Shown here piece after piece: positions 21,391 through 32,820 of a stretch of 64,000 nt of DNA; within the stretch, counting starts at the first letter, position 1; each line of letters starts with the position of its first letter. The translations under genes and the position numbers were made by a program. The DNA is taken from positions 5,089,047 to 5,153,046 of the forward strand of contig NC_087388.1 of assembly GCF_963675165.1 (NCBI RefSeq), read 5' to 3'. Under the pieces are notes generated by a model. It made no database searches. It was given only the letters and a program-made list of their open reading frames with translations, and was not told the origin of the DNA. The stretch is from Halichondria panicea (Eukaryota; Porifera; Demospongiae; Suberitida; Halichondriidae).

Positions 21391-21667
21391 AGGAAATACA
21401 CACAAGTGAGTTCAGATCACTGTGCTATGATCACTGTGCTATACTGTAGTACTGCATCTGATATTTGAGCCTCAGGGCACAAGTCAATCGAAAGATAAAA
21501 ACATGTCTCATATACAAAGGACACAATTATGAGACAGTTGTACACCACCTTCCTTCTTTAGATGCATGTAAAATTACATGCAGTATGATTGTACATTGCA
21601 TATTTTAATTCAATGATAGCAACTGCTGATGCACTATTAACTTACAACCATGCATGCATTGCATACT

Positions 21668-23063
21668 CTATAACTTACTATTTTTTGCAGCCAAGTACAG
21701 ACAGACGTTATTGGCTATCTCTCCTTTCTCCAGCCTGAGTAAAACTTCCAGTAGAGCTGTGTATTTTGCTTTGAAAAGATCGTGTCCTTTCCACAGAGAT
21801 AAGCACTTGATCATCGCAACTTGGCTGCCTCTTGCATGCAAAGTGTTTACCACGTCCTGTTCTTCAGCTGGAGTAAGGTTCATTAGTTTGGGATATAATT
21901 CAATCTTGTCAAAATATTTAGCCAAGAGGGGAATATCTCCATGCCCTATTTCACAGTTGAGTTGAACATCAGTTAGATGGTTTCTTTTCACAATCTCTTG
22001 AAGAGTCACTATAGGGATAGTATTATTAGACTAAGTATAGTACTAGAAATTAATGCCTGCATGACACACAAATCCAACGAGCAGCACTTTACTTATTTAT
22101 ATTAGAAATTGGTAACCTTGATAATGCAAGAAAAATGTAATAACGATGACAAAAAGCAGAATACAACTGATGAAGCCTGCATACCTGGTCTAATTAAAAT
22201 ACACTCTTGGCTCACTATTCTCACCTTCAGTGCTAGGTTCAGGAGGACCCATGGTGGCTGACGCTGAAGCATCAGAAGTCTCTTGTTCCTGCTGCTTTTT
22301 TGGTTCACCCCTAATTCTCCTAGTTCGAGAATGTGACTGTTTTTCACCATCTTGCACTGCAGGTAGTTGGACTTGACGGTCTGGTGTCAACTGGCCAGCT
22401 GTACATTTGGACAGATTTGCTACAGCACAGGTTGCATTGAGTGCTAATGGCATGTGCTAGTTAAACTATACTTCTTCTGCAATGTATACGCTAATGGACT
22501 TACACAATGGTACTGTTTGTGGGAGCTCTTCCTCTGCTGAGAGATACTCGGTAGAAGAATTAGAAGAGGAACAATCTGAACCAATTGACAATGATGGCAA
22601 TATTAATATATAAGCATAGGATGCATACCTTGTTGACAATAACTCTCTCTGATTTTCACTGCCAAATGTTCCATTGAAATGCGTCTGAGAGCATCAGCAA
22701 TTTTATTCCAGTCAATTCTGTGTAGCTCACAGTTAGTGACAATATATTGACATAGAGCCATTTTCTGTTTGTTAATATCTGTGGAAAGTTTGTTTTGACC
22801 AGTACTAACTATTAAATGTATGATACTGTACACTTACCGTTGGGGTTATCATTTTGAATTCTGTCTAATTCCAGCTGAGGAATACCGAGTTCTTTACCAA
22901 AAGGAACGGGATCAGTTAACTCAACCAATTCGGCAAAAATATTTAAGGGAGTGAGTTTGTCCACAGGACCCGGGTTAGTCTCAACATCTCCAGCAATAAT
23001 TAGCAACATTAAAATAACCTCCAAAATCTGTAGTCTCCTTTTGAAGCTCACTACCAGTGCCAT
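21668..23063 (-). CDS. 2A-leader death-domain protein, short paralogue
   Basis: Exons (minus): 23063-22838, 22778-22629, 22575-22504, 22398-22225, 22008-21679, all joined in phase 1. Order: hydrophobic leader plus GDVETNPGP, death domain (LVELTDPVPFGKELGI, IDWNKIADALRRI), a short Ser/Glu exon, a linker, and a second death-like domain (LTDVQLNCEIGHGD, WKGHDLFKAKYTALL). This equals the first four exons of the giant gene, with one extra exon. No Roc-COR exon follows before the next copy. If the last donor (GTAAGT, intron starting at 21678) is not used, translation stops at 21668, giving about 320 aa. It could be a truncated yet working adaptor that competes with the long form, or a decaying copy. 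Confidence 0.65.
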
Positions 23064-24355
23064 ATTGACACCAGGAGAATATTTATATTGCTCAGTCTCA
23101 GTGTGTACACAATTCTGTTTTAAGTTCATTGGACAGCGGTTGTGCTTCTTGTAAACTGAGATTTGCCTTGAAACATCTTCCTGTTTTTGTGCACAGAATG
23201 TGGTGGGGGCTTTTATTGTGGGCAGAGAGAGACAGTCTCTAAGGGCTGTGGGAAGTGTGGGTAGATTGATAGTGGTTGATAATCAACACAACATCAGTGT
23301 ACGTGCCTTCGTCAGGCCATTCTTTACAGTGAAAATGAAATCGGTATATGAGCATAAGGTATCCTATATGTTATAGTGTCCCAAATTCCAATGGTGATTA
23401 ACTATGACTCGGCTTTCTCTGCAACAAATAAGCCAAGCCCCCTCCTGTGCTAGAAACCTGCACTCGAGCCTCACCCCCAGCCCATGCAGCTTCTCATACA
23501 GCTAGCAGCTTGCTACACTATCCTTCTATGGGCAGTATTATTATGTTTAATAGAACCATTGACTAACTGATTTGCCTTCAAGCTTCTAAATCCGATAGAC
23601 ACCACCTCCAACAGTGTACATTAGATCTAAACTATATACACACGCACTCTAAACCTCCCAATTTTTCGTTAGGTTTTATGTTCCGGTCATTATTTACAGT
23701 ACCAGTAGATCTTTGGGTGTTCGGTTTTAAAGAAAGTCACCAAAATACTATAGTAAATGACTATAATTTATACAGACAATAAATCGTAACGCACCTTCCC
23801 CATTTCTATCTCTAGCCAGCTGATAATTCAACTAAAAGTATCGCCAACTGCAAACATACCTTCTACAACAACATTTCCACAGTCATGGCCCATAATTAAC
23901 AGTTCATTGATGACATTGACTGCTCCATGCACTTGTCTAAATGTTGGCTTCAATTCAAATTTCTCAAATCAGAGTGACAGACTGAGATGATAAATAGATT
24001 CTAGCTAACTAGATATCTAGACTACTTTGAGGAAAACCGGATAGATCTACAGCAAATGGCAACAAAATACCAGCCCCACCCCCAAAAATGTACCAATGGT
24101 ATTCATTGTCCCTTTTCAAATTAAGAGTTTCTTCAGGAGCTTCCCAGCCTCTTCCTCCTCAGACAAGAAATACACACAAGTGAGTTTAGATCACTGTGTT
24201 ATACTGTAGTACTGCATCTGATATAGTGAAAGGACATAATTATGAGACAGTTGTACACCACCTTCCTTCTTTAGATGCATGTAAAATTACATGCAGTATG
24301 ATTGTACATTGCATATTTTAATTCAATGATAGCAACTGCTGATGCACTATTAACT
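22838..24355. repeat. Segmental duplication, copy 2
   Basis: Matches 20050-21645 (see there). Slightly shorter because of small deletions. The stretch 23064-23340, matching an open frame in copy 1, is frameshifted here, which argues that this part is leader or promoter rather than coding. Confidence 0.85.
22965..22988 (-). other. 2A ribosome-skipping motif (short paralogue)
   Basis: Codons for DVETNPGP preceded by LLIIAG. This is the full 2A consensus D(V/I)ExNPGP; skipping would occur before the final Pro. The same motif, at the same place after the same hydrophobic leader, is at 20177-20200. Confidence 0.85.
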
Positions 24356-24660
24356 TAACCCTGTATTGAAATTTACATGCACAAGTTAGTATTCCCCACT
24401 CTCAGTGACCTTGGTCAACCATTTCTTAGCATCAGTTTGTTCTTCAGCTTGAGGTGAGTCTTGCCTAGTTGCAGCCAGTTCTGAAGAAACCCTTCATTAT
24501 TGAGTTTTTCAGCAGCCTCAAATAGGTCAATGCCTGCATGAAATCTCACTGTTACAGCAAATTCCCTCGATCTGTAGAGAATTATAATTATAGCTACGTA
24601 TGCCATTGTACATACTGTGAAAGTTGCAAAATTCGTTGGTATCGGTTTTCCACTAATTGA
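24121..24660 (-). pseudogene. RMDN pseudogene (last two exons)
   Basis: On the minus strand 24540-24400 encodes a degenerate version of RMDN exon 5 (EAAEKLNNEGFLQNW, LGKTHLKLKNK) that is frameshifted before the LTKVTES part. 24165-24121 is a degenerate last exon. Exons 1-4 are missing, so it cannot make the family protein. Confidence 0.75.
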
Positions 24661-24898
24661 CACTTAGCTACCTCTTGATAAGTGGAGCTAGGCACATTGT
24701 AGCCTCAATCCCAGGCCGCACTGAAGCTGAGGCCTTGTGAAGGCACATTGCTCAATAGAAAAATCCAGCTGCTGACTATATAGAACCTCGGCCCTTGATA
24801 TCTGCTTGATAGTGATTAGTGATAATGCAGCGATATCCAGCGAAATGTTTGAAATAAAAGAAGCCCCTATACCATTCCATGGTTGTGTTGTTTAATCA

Positions 24899-25690
24899 TC
24901 ATTCCATCTGTTGATTGTGATGGTGCATTAGCTCAGAATATCGTATATTCTTGGCCTTTTGGTGTTTTGAGGCTTTCACTTCAACAGGCGGTGTTGATCG
25001 AACAGGTACAGTGATCAATGGTTCATGAGAATTAGACACAGGAGTACTTGCAATGCTTGAATATCTGCTATCACGATCGCCTGATGGTTCGGCTTTAGGG
25101 GGAAGACAGAGTTGTATAGATTCACTCAAAAGAGCTCCTACCTCTCCATTTCGTGACTGTGATGGTGCATTAGCCACAGACTGTGTTGGAACTGCAGAAT
25201 GTTGTATATTCTTGGCCTTTCGATTTTTTGAGACTTTTAGTGTCGATTGAACAAGTGCAGGCTTGTTTACTGATGGATCACGAGAAGTAGACACAGGAGT
25301 ACTTGTGATGGTTCGGCTTTAGGGGGAAGACTTAGGTGCATGGATACACTCAAAGGAGGCTCTACTTCTTTCTTGTTAATGAACTGTGTTAATACTCCAT
25401 GAGTGTGTAGTGATGGTTGTTTAATTGTCGTCCCATCTCTCAACATTCCAACGCTTGAGCATAAATCTGCCTGTCCATGCATCACCTTAGCTCCATCTGT
25501 TGCAATATCTATATCATGCATGCCTCTTTATATGAGCACTACTCGATGGTGCATTAACCACATGCTGTTTTGGAATAGCAGAAGATGGTATTTTTATGGG
25601 CTTGCGATTCTTCTGTGCTTTTACCTCAACCGGCAATGTGTGAACAGGTATAGGCTCGCTGACTCGATGGACAGGAATGTTAGTAGTTGA
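24899..25690 (-). pseudogene. Degenerate tandem-repeat coding relic
   Basis: The minus strand holds three copies of one coding unit, around 24905-25040, 25140-25300 and 25530-25680. The common pattern is roughly VPV.S..PVEVKA.KNRKAKNI..SA.P.Q.V.NAPS, with a shared LPPKAEPS block between copies 1 and 2 and again at about 25310. The frame breaks between copies 2 and 3. I do not know the protein. It is probably the remains of a repeat-rich gene or element. Confidence 0.45.
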
Positions 25691-25724
25691 AATACCACCA
25701 GTATATAAGAGCTGGAGATCTGAC

Positions 25725-26060
25725 CATCACATTGCTAGGATCTTGTACCATTTGCAAGGGAAGAATTCAGTTTCCCCCATAAGTTCAGACCAAGATTGTA
25801 CTTCAGGCGTAACAAGTTTCTTAGTGTCTGGGTCAAAGGTGACCAGTATGTTTGAATCATCATGCATCTTCAAAGAGAAAATCGAAATCATGTGTGGTAG
25901 CTCTTACTACCATCTTCTGTACAAGAGGTACATACCTGCCTGTTATTTTTTCAAAGGTAGGATCAGCAATCGTTTGCTCAAATTTGGCTTCAAAACCCTT
26001 GCTGTTCACTGTCACTGTGGGTTCATCAACAGAGACACAGTTGTGCTATTGAGAATGCCC
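25725..26060 (-). pseudogene. Unrecognised broken coding segment
   Basis: The minus strand reads protein-like residues in two open pieces: one with TVTVNSKGFEAKFEQTIADP and RYVPLVQKMV ending in two stops, and one with VTFDPDTKKLVTPEVQSW and FPCKWYKIL. The pieces are contiguous but broken by stops, and may be exons or a decayed gene. They lie directly upstream of the tandem-repeat relic and could belong to it. Confidence 0.35.
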
Positions 26061-26439
26061 TGTAATTCTGACTGCATGCGCGCATGCATGCATGCCCAGC
26101 AAAATGTCAAAGGAATAATGCATCTCATTATAATACAAGAGCTGACTTTTTAGTTTAACATGCAGTACCACATGCTTTACAGAACTTTATATTTTAGTAT
26201 ACTGTCTATATAGCTATAATGTATATAATTATAGTGGGTAATTTTCATTGGTGTATATAAATTAATGTATATATTATAATTATGAACCACCAAGTTTTAT
26301 ATAATTATAATGCCAATTCAAGTTATTCAGATCAAAGTGAAAGACTAAGTCACTGAGATGATTATATGGATTCTTTTGCACAGCTATATATTATTATACT
26401 TAAAAAGCTGACTTTCACTTTGCCTAAAAACAGTCAAGT

Positions 26440-27603
26440 TCAGAGCTTCTTCAGGAGCTTTCCAGCCTCTTCCTTGACCTCAAGTACCTGCATGCATATA
26501 GGAAATACAGGCGAGTAAATTCAGAATTTTTTTCCCCTATTCTGTGAATGCGTATGTAAAATGTTGGTCAGCATTGAGATTGGCTAAACACAGTTACCTC
26601 TGGCGAACTTTCTCCACTCTCAGTGACCTTTGTCAGCCATTTCTTAGCCTCAGGTTTGTTCTTCAGCTGCAAGTGTGTCTTGCCCAATAGCAGCCAGTTC
26701 TGAAGGAATTCGACCCCTTCATCATTGAGCTTCTCAGCGGCCTCAAAATGAGTCAATGCCTGCATGAAATCAGCACTCTTATTGTGGTATAATTGATGAA
26801 GCGCTATAATTATATAGCTATGCCTTTGTACATACTGTGAAGTTGCAAAATTCATTGGGTAATCCAGTAAACAATCGGTTTTACCATAAATTGACACTTA
26901 CCTCTTGATAAGTGGAGCTAGGTACATTGCTGAATAGAAATCCAGCCGCAGACGGTATGGACGCTACATTGAAGTGCCTACAATTACACACAGTAAACAC
27001 AATGGATACAATGATTATATTATCTCACCATCTTCCTAATACGTGTCTTGCTGCCATATCCTTAGGATCCAACTCAACTGCTTTCTACAGTAAAATAAGA
27101 ATGAATTTACTATTCAGTTATGTTCAATGATAACCGAACCTCAAAATGCTCCTTCATTTGCTTTGAATTGGCCAACTTTTCTTTCCTGCCGAGTGTGTCA
27201 CTGTAGCAACCAAGCATCATGCCTGCCAACTGCATGTACGAATTTAGCAGTTATAAACTAAAGGTTAACCAAGCAGCCATCACGGCGTAAAATGAACAGC
27301 TTAATATTGTTTGTACTGGCAGTATACCTGATTGCATTTGGCAATTCCACTACCCAATGCCAACGCCTTCTTGGATATCTCAAATCCTTTCTTTGCAAGT
27401 TGCTCCACTTCCTTCTTATCTTTAGACTGTGCTTCTTTACACTTGCGAAAGTACATTCTGACCACTCGCCATAGCAACTCAGGATCATCAGAGCTACCAT
27501 CTGCGTACGGGGCGAGCAAATCAAATGATTCAGTCAATTTCCTTTCTTTGAAGAGGCTGTCGGAACGTTCTAGAACCTCCTTGATATCTGCTTGTGCTGC
27601 CAT
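26440..27603 (-). CDS. RMDN: RMDN family protein (regulator of microtubule dynamics), copy 2
   Basis: Six exons (minus): 27603-27328, 27229-27140, 27084-27029, 26977-26902, 26759-26598, 26487-26440; predicted 235 aa. TPR-like helices: LLWRVVRMYFRKCK, YSDTLGRKEKLANSKQMKEHFEKAVELDPKD, then the family hallmark LGRW with SSTYQEAL and LLLGKTHLQLKNKPEAKKWL. RMDN proteins associate with microtubules or with mitochondrial and ER membranes in other animals; the exact role here is unknown. Exon 2 uses an odd donor (GTTCGG). The last exon encodes a Lys-rich tail (KEEAGKLLKKL). A tandem sibling lies 350 bp upstream. Confidence 0.85.
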
Positions 27604-27950
27604 AGTGGTATAATTATACTATTAATAGTACTAAAGTATTTATAGCTAGCTGTTGCACAGCACTTGATTTGTTATGGTTAAACTAAGGGATGATAAAATA
27701 GCTAAGGTCACATGCACATTGTATATGATATGAATCTCAGCCAGAGTAGTGTGAATTCTATAATGGACTGATCATGTGGTAATTAAGACAGACTGTACAT
27801 TGTTTTCATGGTTGCCTTATAATTATAATTAAACAAAATTGCTGTACATGCAAGTCACAGACAATAATTATTATTCAGAATGCGTTGAGGTTTTATAATT
27901 ATGTATAATGATTATGCACAACGGTGTATCTGTAGAAACGTAATTAATGT

Positions 27951-29187
27951 TCAGAGCTTCTTCAGTAGCTTCTCAGCCTCTTCCTTGGCTTCGGCTGCCT
28001 GCATGCATGAGGGATATACACACAAGTGATAGGCAGAAATTACGTATACACAGTTAGTACACCAAACGTTTTCTGCATTGCATCTACAGCTAGTTACCTC
28101 TTGTAAGAGAGGATCCTCCCTCCCAGTACACATGAGATCATCCAGTTGAACCATACCAAGGCTAACACCAAATACAGTTCCTTGAGCAGTTGCACCTAAA
28201 GATTCATGAACCACTTTTTGAGAGCTGTCCCCACTCTCAGTGACCTTGGTCAGCCATTTCTTAGCCTCTGGCTTGTTCTTCAGCTTGAGGTGTGTCTTGC
28301 CCAGTAGCAGCCAGTTTTGAATGAGACCTTCATCATTGAGCCTCTCAGCGGCCTCAAAGTGACTCAGTGCCTATAATATAATTATACACAAGCATATTCC
28401 ATGGCTTACGATATAAAATCAGTAACAGCGCTATAAAAGAACTTATTTATCCACATTGATCTATAAAATACGTACCTCTTGATAAGTTGAGCTAGGCACA
28501 TTGCTGAATAGAAATCCCACCCCTGACGGTATGGAAGCCACATTGAAGTGCCTGCATAGTATTACAACATTTGTGTGACAATGACTGATTAACACTATCA
28601 TGCATGAATGCCTCACACTATTCCTAATACGTGTCTTGCTGCCATATCATTAGGATCCAACTCAACTGCTCTCTGCAGTGATGAAGCACAAATTGGAGCC
28701 ATGCTTGTTGATAGCTAGCTATAGTGTCTTACCTCAAAGTGCCCTTTTACTTGCTTTAAGTTGGCCATCTTTTCTTTCCTGCCAAGGGTGTCACTGTAGT
28801 AGCGAAGCATCAGGCCTGCCATCTGCATGTGCATGAATTTAGCAGTTGAAAAGATTGTAGTATTCTATCGCATATAATTATAGATTCTTAAAAAGTAGTA
28901 ACATTCCTTACTAGATTGCATTTAGGAATCTCACTGCCTAATGTCACCGCCTTCTTTGAAATCTCAAATCCTTTCTTTGCAAGTTGTTCCGCTTCCTTCT
29001 TGTCTGTAGACAGTGCATCTTTATACTTGCGAAAGTACATTCTGACCACTCGCCATAGCAACTCAGGATCATCAGAGCTACCATCTGCATGCGGGGCGAG
29101 CAAATCAAACGATTCCGTAAATTTCCTCTCTTCGAAGAGGCTGTCAGAACGTTCTAGTAACCCTTTAATATCCGCTTGTGCTGCCAT
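27951..29187 (-). CDS. RMDN: RMDN family protein, copy 1, with SRCR-like insertion
   Basis: Six exons (minus): 29187-28912, 28822-28733, 28672-28617, 28551-28476, 28370-28098, 27998-27951; predicted 272 aa. The exon plan is the same as in copy 2 and exons 1-4 have identical lengths. The family motif LGRW is changed to LGIV. Exon 5 is 111 nt longer: just before the donor it carries about 39 codons reading GTVFGVSLGMVQLDDLMCTG and REDPLL, which resemble the middle of an SRCR domain. The frame and the GAG|GTAACT donor are preserved, so the insertion could be translated. Confidence 0.85.
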
Positions 29188-30297
29188 TAGTGATGTCAGG
29201 ACAAGATTATCGAATTTAGGCTGATCAATCTATAAGGTGTATACATCTGTGATAATAAATTTCAGCATATAATGGACCTGGTCATGAGGTCAATCATTAG
29301 AAGAGCTTAACAAGAGAAGGTTGTACGTAGTACTAAGTACATTGTCTTCATTGTTGTTTTGTAACAATTGCAAAAGCAAACTATATAATTATAGATAGGC
29401 ATACAAAGAGTATAATCATAATTATCACACTTACATCGACCCATATGCTTTAATTGGTGTAATTTGGTACACCCTTGCACAGTGGTGTTAATACTTGATA
29501 TAGCTACTTGATGCAATGCAACTAGATTTCTATTTTGTTGGTACAAGTTTAATGCTTCGATCAGCAAATTCTCATGCAAGGAGGCCAATAATTATCAATA
29601 GATAAAGTATAGGACTTCCACACCTTCCCCTTACAGGCATCAGTACAGCTATAGTACGGATCTCTAAAGGTGTGTGCATGTGTGCATGGAGGAAGGTTAA
29701 TCTATCAAATTCCTAAAAGCACACCATGGCATGATCCAATCACAATGTGATTACTGCTAAGTAGCTCAGGGCATGCACATAATTATGTATCAGTATATAT
29801 AATTATGCTAGGGTCTAAGACTAGAAATAAAAGGCCTTTTAATCACATTGGCAGTGTTGTGTATGCATGTGTAGATTGTTGTGAGGTAGATATTGTATGT
29901 AGCTCACCTAGTACATGTAGCTAGAAAGAGACGTCCTTGGGAGCCAATTAAGACCTGGGTGTACTTCCAATACTAAATTACAGCTAGCTAGCAGCTTTAT
30001 AGGAGCTTTATAGCTAAACTATGCAAAAAGGAGCAGCCCCACCCCTCAAAATCGCAGTGAAATGTGGGAAAGGTCGTCGAGGTAACAAACACATTGCTCT
30101 TTCTCAATCGAGTTGCAGCGTTTTCGACGATCTTTATAGAGATACAGAAACAGTTAGCTCTAATGACGATCTTTACCTGGAATGACCATTTACAACAGCA
30201 GTGATGTAAAAAACACAATTCAACCACACACACAGGTACCATCAATAATTAGTGACAATAGTGACAATGTAGTTATGCGATCACACCCTCTAAGCCT
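29188..30297. other. Intergenic region
   Basis: A minus-strand open frame at 29589-29450 (MASLHENLLIEALNLYQQN) followed by a GTAAGT donor could be a lone first exon, but nothing joins it. The rest is AT-rich with ATAATTAT palindromes. No other feature found. Confidence 0.4.
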
Positions 30298-32820
30298 CTA
30301 GATACTCTCTTTAGTCTGTACAGAGTCCGGGTTCTCTAGAGCGGCTATCTGCTGCAATGCCTCCCTACTGGCCTTGAGTTTCTGCTTGAGCTGAGAGCAT
30401 CGCGTGTGGGTGGAGTCTCGTCGCTTCTTCAATGCCATCTCTTCTTCACCTGTAGTGTGTGTGTGGAGAGGGGTGTTGGGTGTGTGTGTGGAGTGGACGT
30501 CATAGTAAATACGAATGCAGAGAACCTTGTCTCTAATGCAGTCACCCTTGGACACGCTAACAAAGAGGTGGCCTGACAAGCACAGTCTACATGCTAGGCT
30601 GATCTAATTATACTGTAGGGTAATCTGTATACACATACACAAGAGTAAGAATTGGATAAATTTCCAGAATTCTGATTAGAAATCAATCAAAATGACGCAC
30701 AATGCTCTACTAATGAATGTCTTGCTCACCCAACACCCTGAGGTCATCTCTGAGATCCTCCAGGTGTTTACGCTTCCCCTTGATCCTGTCGTTGGTTTCT
30801 CCTATTGTCTTGGTGAGGGCGGCCTTGTGTTGGGCAGAGTCCTTCAGTGTCTTGTAGGCACCTGGGAATGAGGGGAGTTACATGTGGGAGGGAAATTATG
30901 TAACTCTGAAAATGTTGCGTATTAATTAACTTATGGAAAGATTTATAGCTGGTCTAAATACCTTCCAATAAACGCTCAGCAAAACTTAAGATAATCGCAT
31001 TCACGACACTATCCAATCTACCACAAATCCAATATCAACATGAGCACGCCTTTGTTGTTGTAATAATGTACCAGAACAGGTTTGGTTACGTTACATATCA
31101 GGCTAAACTAATAATACAGAAGTACATGCATAAGTTAATATGGATGCTTACCCTCTAGTTTAGTCTGCAGTTGCTCGAGCTGCTCAGCATTGGAGGAGTG
31201 TTCGTTGCTGAGGAGTTGAGAGAGCTTGTCTAGTGAGAGGACAGACTGGAGCAGTTGCAACACACTGCCAGGATCTGGGGAAGATGGGGAGGAGGAGGGA
31301 GGTCATTCAACACTTGTACTGTACATACACATGTTATGTCATAAGCTAGAGTACAGTGGCCACACTCCTAACGCGGCCACCATTGAAGAAAGCAAATAAG
31401 ACCAGACACCCAGCAGTTGGTACAAAACAACTCCTCAACAAAGGCCACCATTTCGGTGTGACCTTGCTCTTAATAATGGTGTTTGTACAAGAGTCCACTG
31501 ATTAGCTTAGGTTCAATGCTCTAGCCTTAGAGCCTGAGGTCTATAACAATAATACAGAGGGTATTAGCAAACGTATATCTCAATTGTGCATGTAAATACA
31601 TACAAATTTACTATTAAAGAGACTTTTTATGCTCATACAGTACAGAACAAACACCTAGTCTACGTACGATAACAAAATTTAATGTCTTGATCCACAACAA
31701 TCAAAGAACAACACATTTTGCATTCTGTAAGTACTCACCTTTTTGATACCTCTCCATTAGCGACTCTTTGTTTCCTTCTTTAGTGTCCATTTCCTCCGCC
31801 TTGGACCCCCCGCCCTCACTAGCAGGATCACCCACAGACTGCACCGTCGTCGGCTGGGACGCTGTCGGTTTCATTTGTAGAGCCGAGAGAAAGTCGGGTA
31901 GGGCTGTGGGTTGATGTGTGGGCGGAGAGTGTGATACTTGTGACTCTGTGTCTTGTGTGGATGTATCTTCAGTGGTGTTTTGTGGTGCAATTGATGGAGA
32001 GACAGTGCTCTGCTCTTCAGGTGTGGTTGCTGTATTAACAATGTCCGTATTGGGTATTTCTGTGATTGATTGTTCTTCTGAGTGCGTGGGTGGGGTTGAG
32101 GGGTGTGAGTGGTGTGAGGGGGGCGGGGAAGAAGCGGCCGATCCTTCCTCAGCAGTCTTGGCAATCTCTTGACCTTCAAACTACAGGGAGAATTATTGTC
32201 CTGAGTGCATAGGTGAGCGTATGTACATGTACACAAGAGTGTCTATATTCAAATCCTTGAGTGGTCATCAATTGTACTACTTGAGTTCCGTTGGCCTATA
32301 ATATCACTATGACTCTATCTTTGAAAGCCAAGGAAAAACTATAGTCGATGGTATGCTTGGCTTAATTTTGCATGCTTTTTTGTCCAAAACAATTTAATAG
32401 TCATCTGAAAGAGCTCACATTGAGCTACCATGGTCATTCAAAGATGCAACACTACAGTTCATTGTTGTACATTTGTACCATGACCCCCCCCCCCCCCCCC
32501 CCCCAGTACTTACGCTGGTCTCCATCAGTTCGTCCTGGTTGTCCATGGCAACACCCGAGTTCCTCCGAGAAGCTGCTCTACCGCTGCGTGTCTTCTTCAG
32601 AGGGTTACCACAATTGAGACAGGACGCTCGTCTAATACTGTTACCACAGCCGCAAGACACACAGTTCCTGAATCTGTTGACAGTGGGGGTGGTACGACCA
32701 CGTCGCCTTGGAGTTGGCATTGGAGGGTGGGCTCTTGTCAGCTCTCTGAGTGGGACAGAAATACAACGATGTAACAAGGCTAGCTTGTGATATTCATCTA
32801 TTGTACACAAATCACTTACA
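30298..32820 (-). CDS. Unrecognised zinc-ribbon and coiled-coil protein (351 aa)
   Basis: Coding exons (minus): 32720-32514 (exon from 32745), 32180-31739, 31274-31152, 30861-30730, 30449-30298; a 5' UTR exon ends at 32820. The start ATG at 32720 opens MPTPRRRGR. Next is a four-Cys zinc ribbon (CVSCGCGNSIRRASCLNCGNP), then about 140 residues rich in Ser, Thr, Pro and Gln, then three exons of coiled coil (LLQSVLSLDKLSQLL, RIKGKRKHLEDLRDDL, CSQLKQKLKASREALQQI). A basic N-terminus plus zinc ribbon suggests a nuclear role, but I know no family for it. A run of about 22 C residues (32483-32504) sits beside the first donor. The gene is head to head with dystroglycan. Confidence 0.75.
32483..32504. 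repeat. Poly-C tract next to a splice donor
   Basis: An uninterrupted run of about 22 C, i.e. poly-G on the transcribed strand, starting a few bases inside the intron after the donor intron start at 32513. Such runs can form G-quadruplexes in RNA; length is prone to sequencing error. Confidence 0.8.

Larger units (their letters stand above)
20050..21645. repeat. Segmental duplication, copy 1
   Basis: This block matches 22838-24355 in order and direction, including non-coding parts (for example around 20581-20690 and 21541-21640, with only scattered changes and small indels). It covers the 2A exon, the sequence upstream of it, and a dead RMDN exon. It shows that the 2A genes arose by local tandem duplication, apparently not long ago. 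Confidence 0.85.

Noticed and set aside
21343-21679. Dead RMDN exon as the last exon of the short 2A gene
   Set aside because: The same exon lies upstream of the other copy too, as part of the duplicated flank, so its place after the short gene is accidental. A fusion is not excluded without cDNA.
29450-29589. Short minus-strand frame starting MASLHENLL with a donor at its end
   Set aside because: No partner exon with matching phase and no homology known; kept only as a remark in the intergenic entry.
31871-32236. Minus-strand frame rich in His, Pro and Thr
   Set aside because: It is the wrong frame of exon 2 of the zinc-ribbon gene; splice phase selects the other frame.
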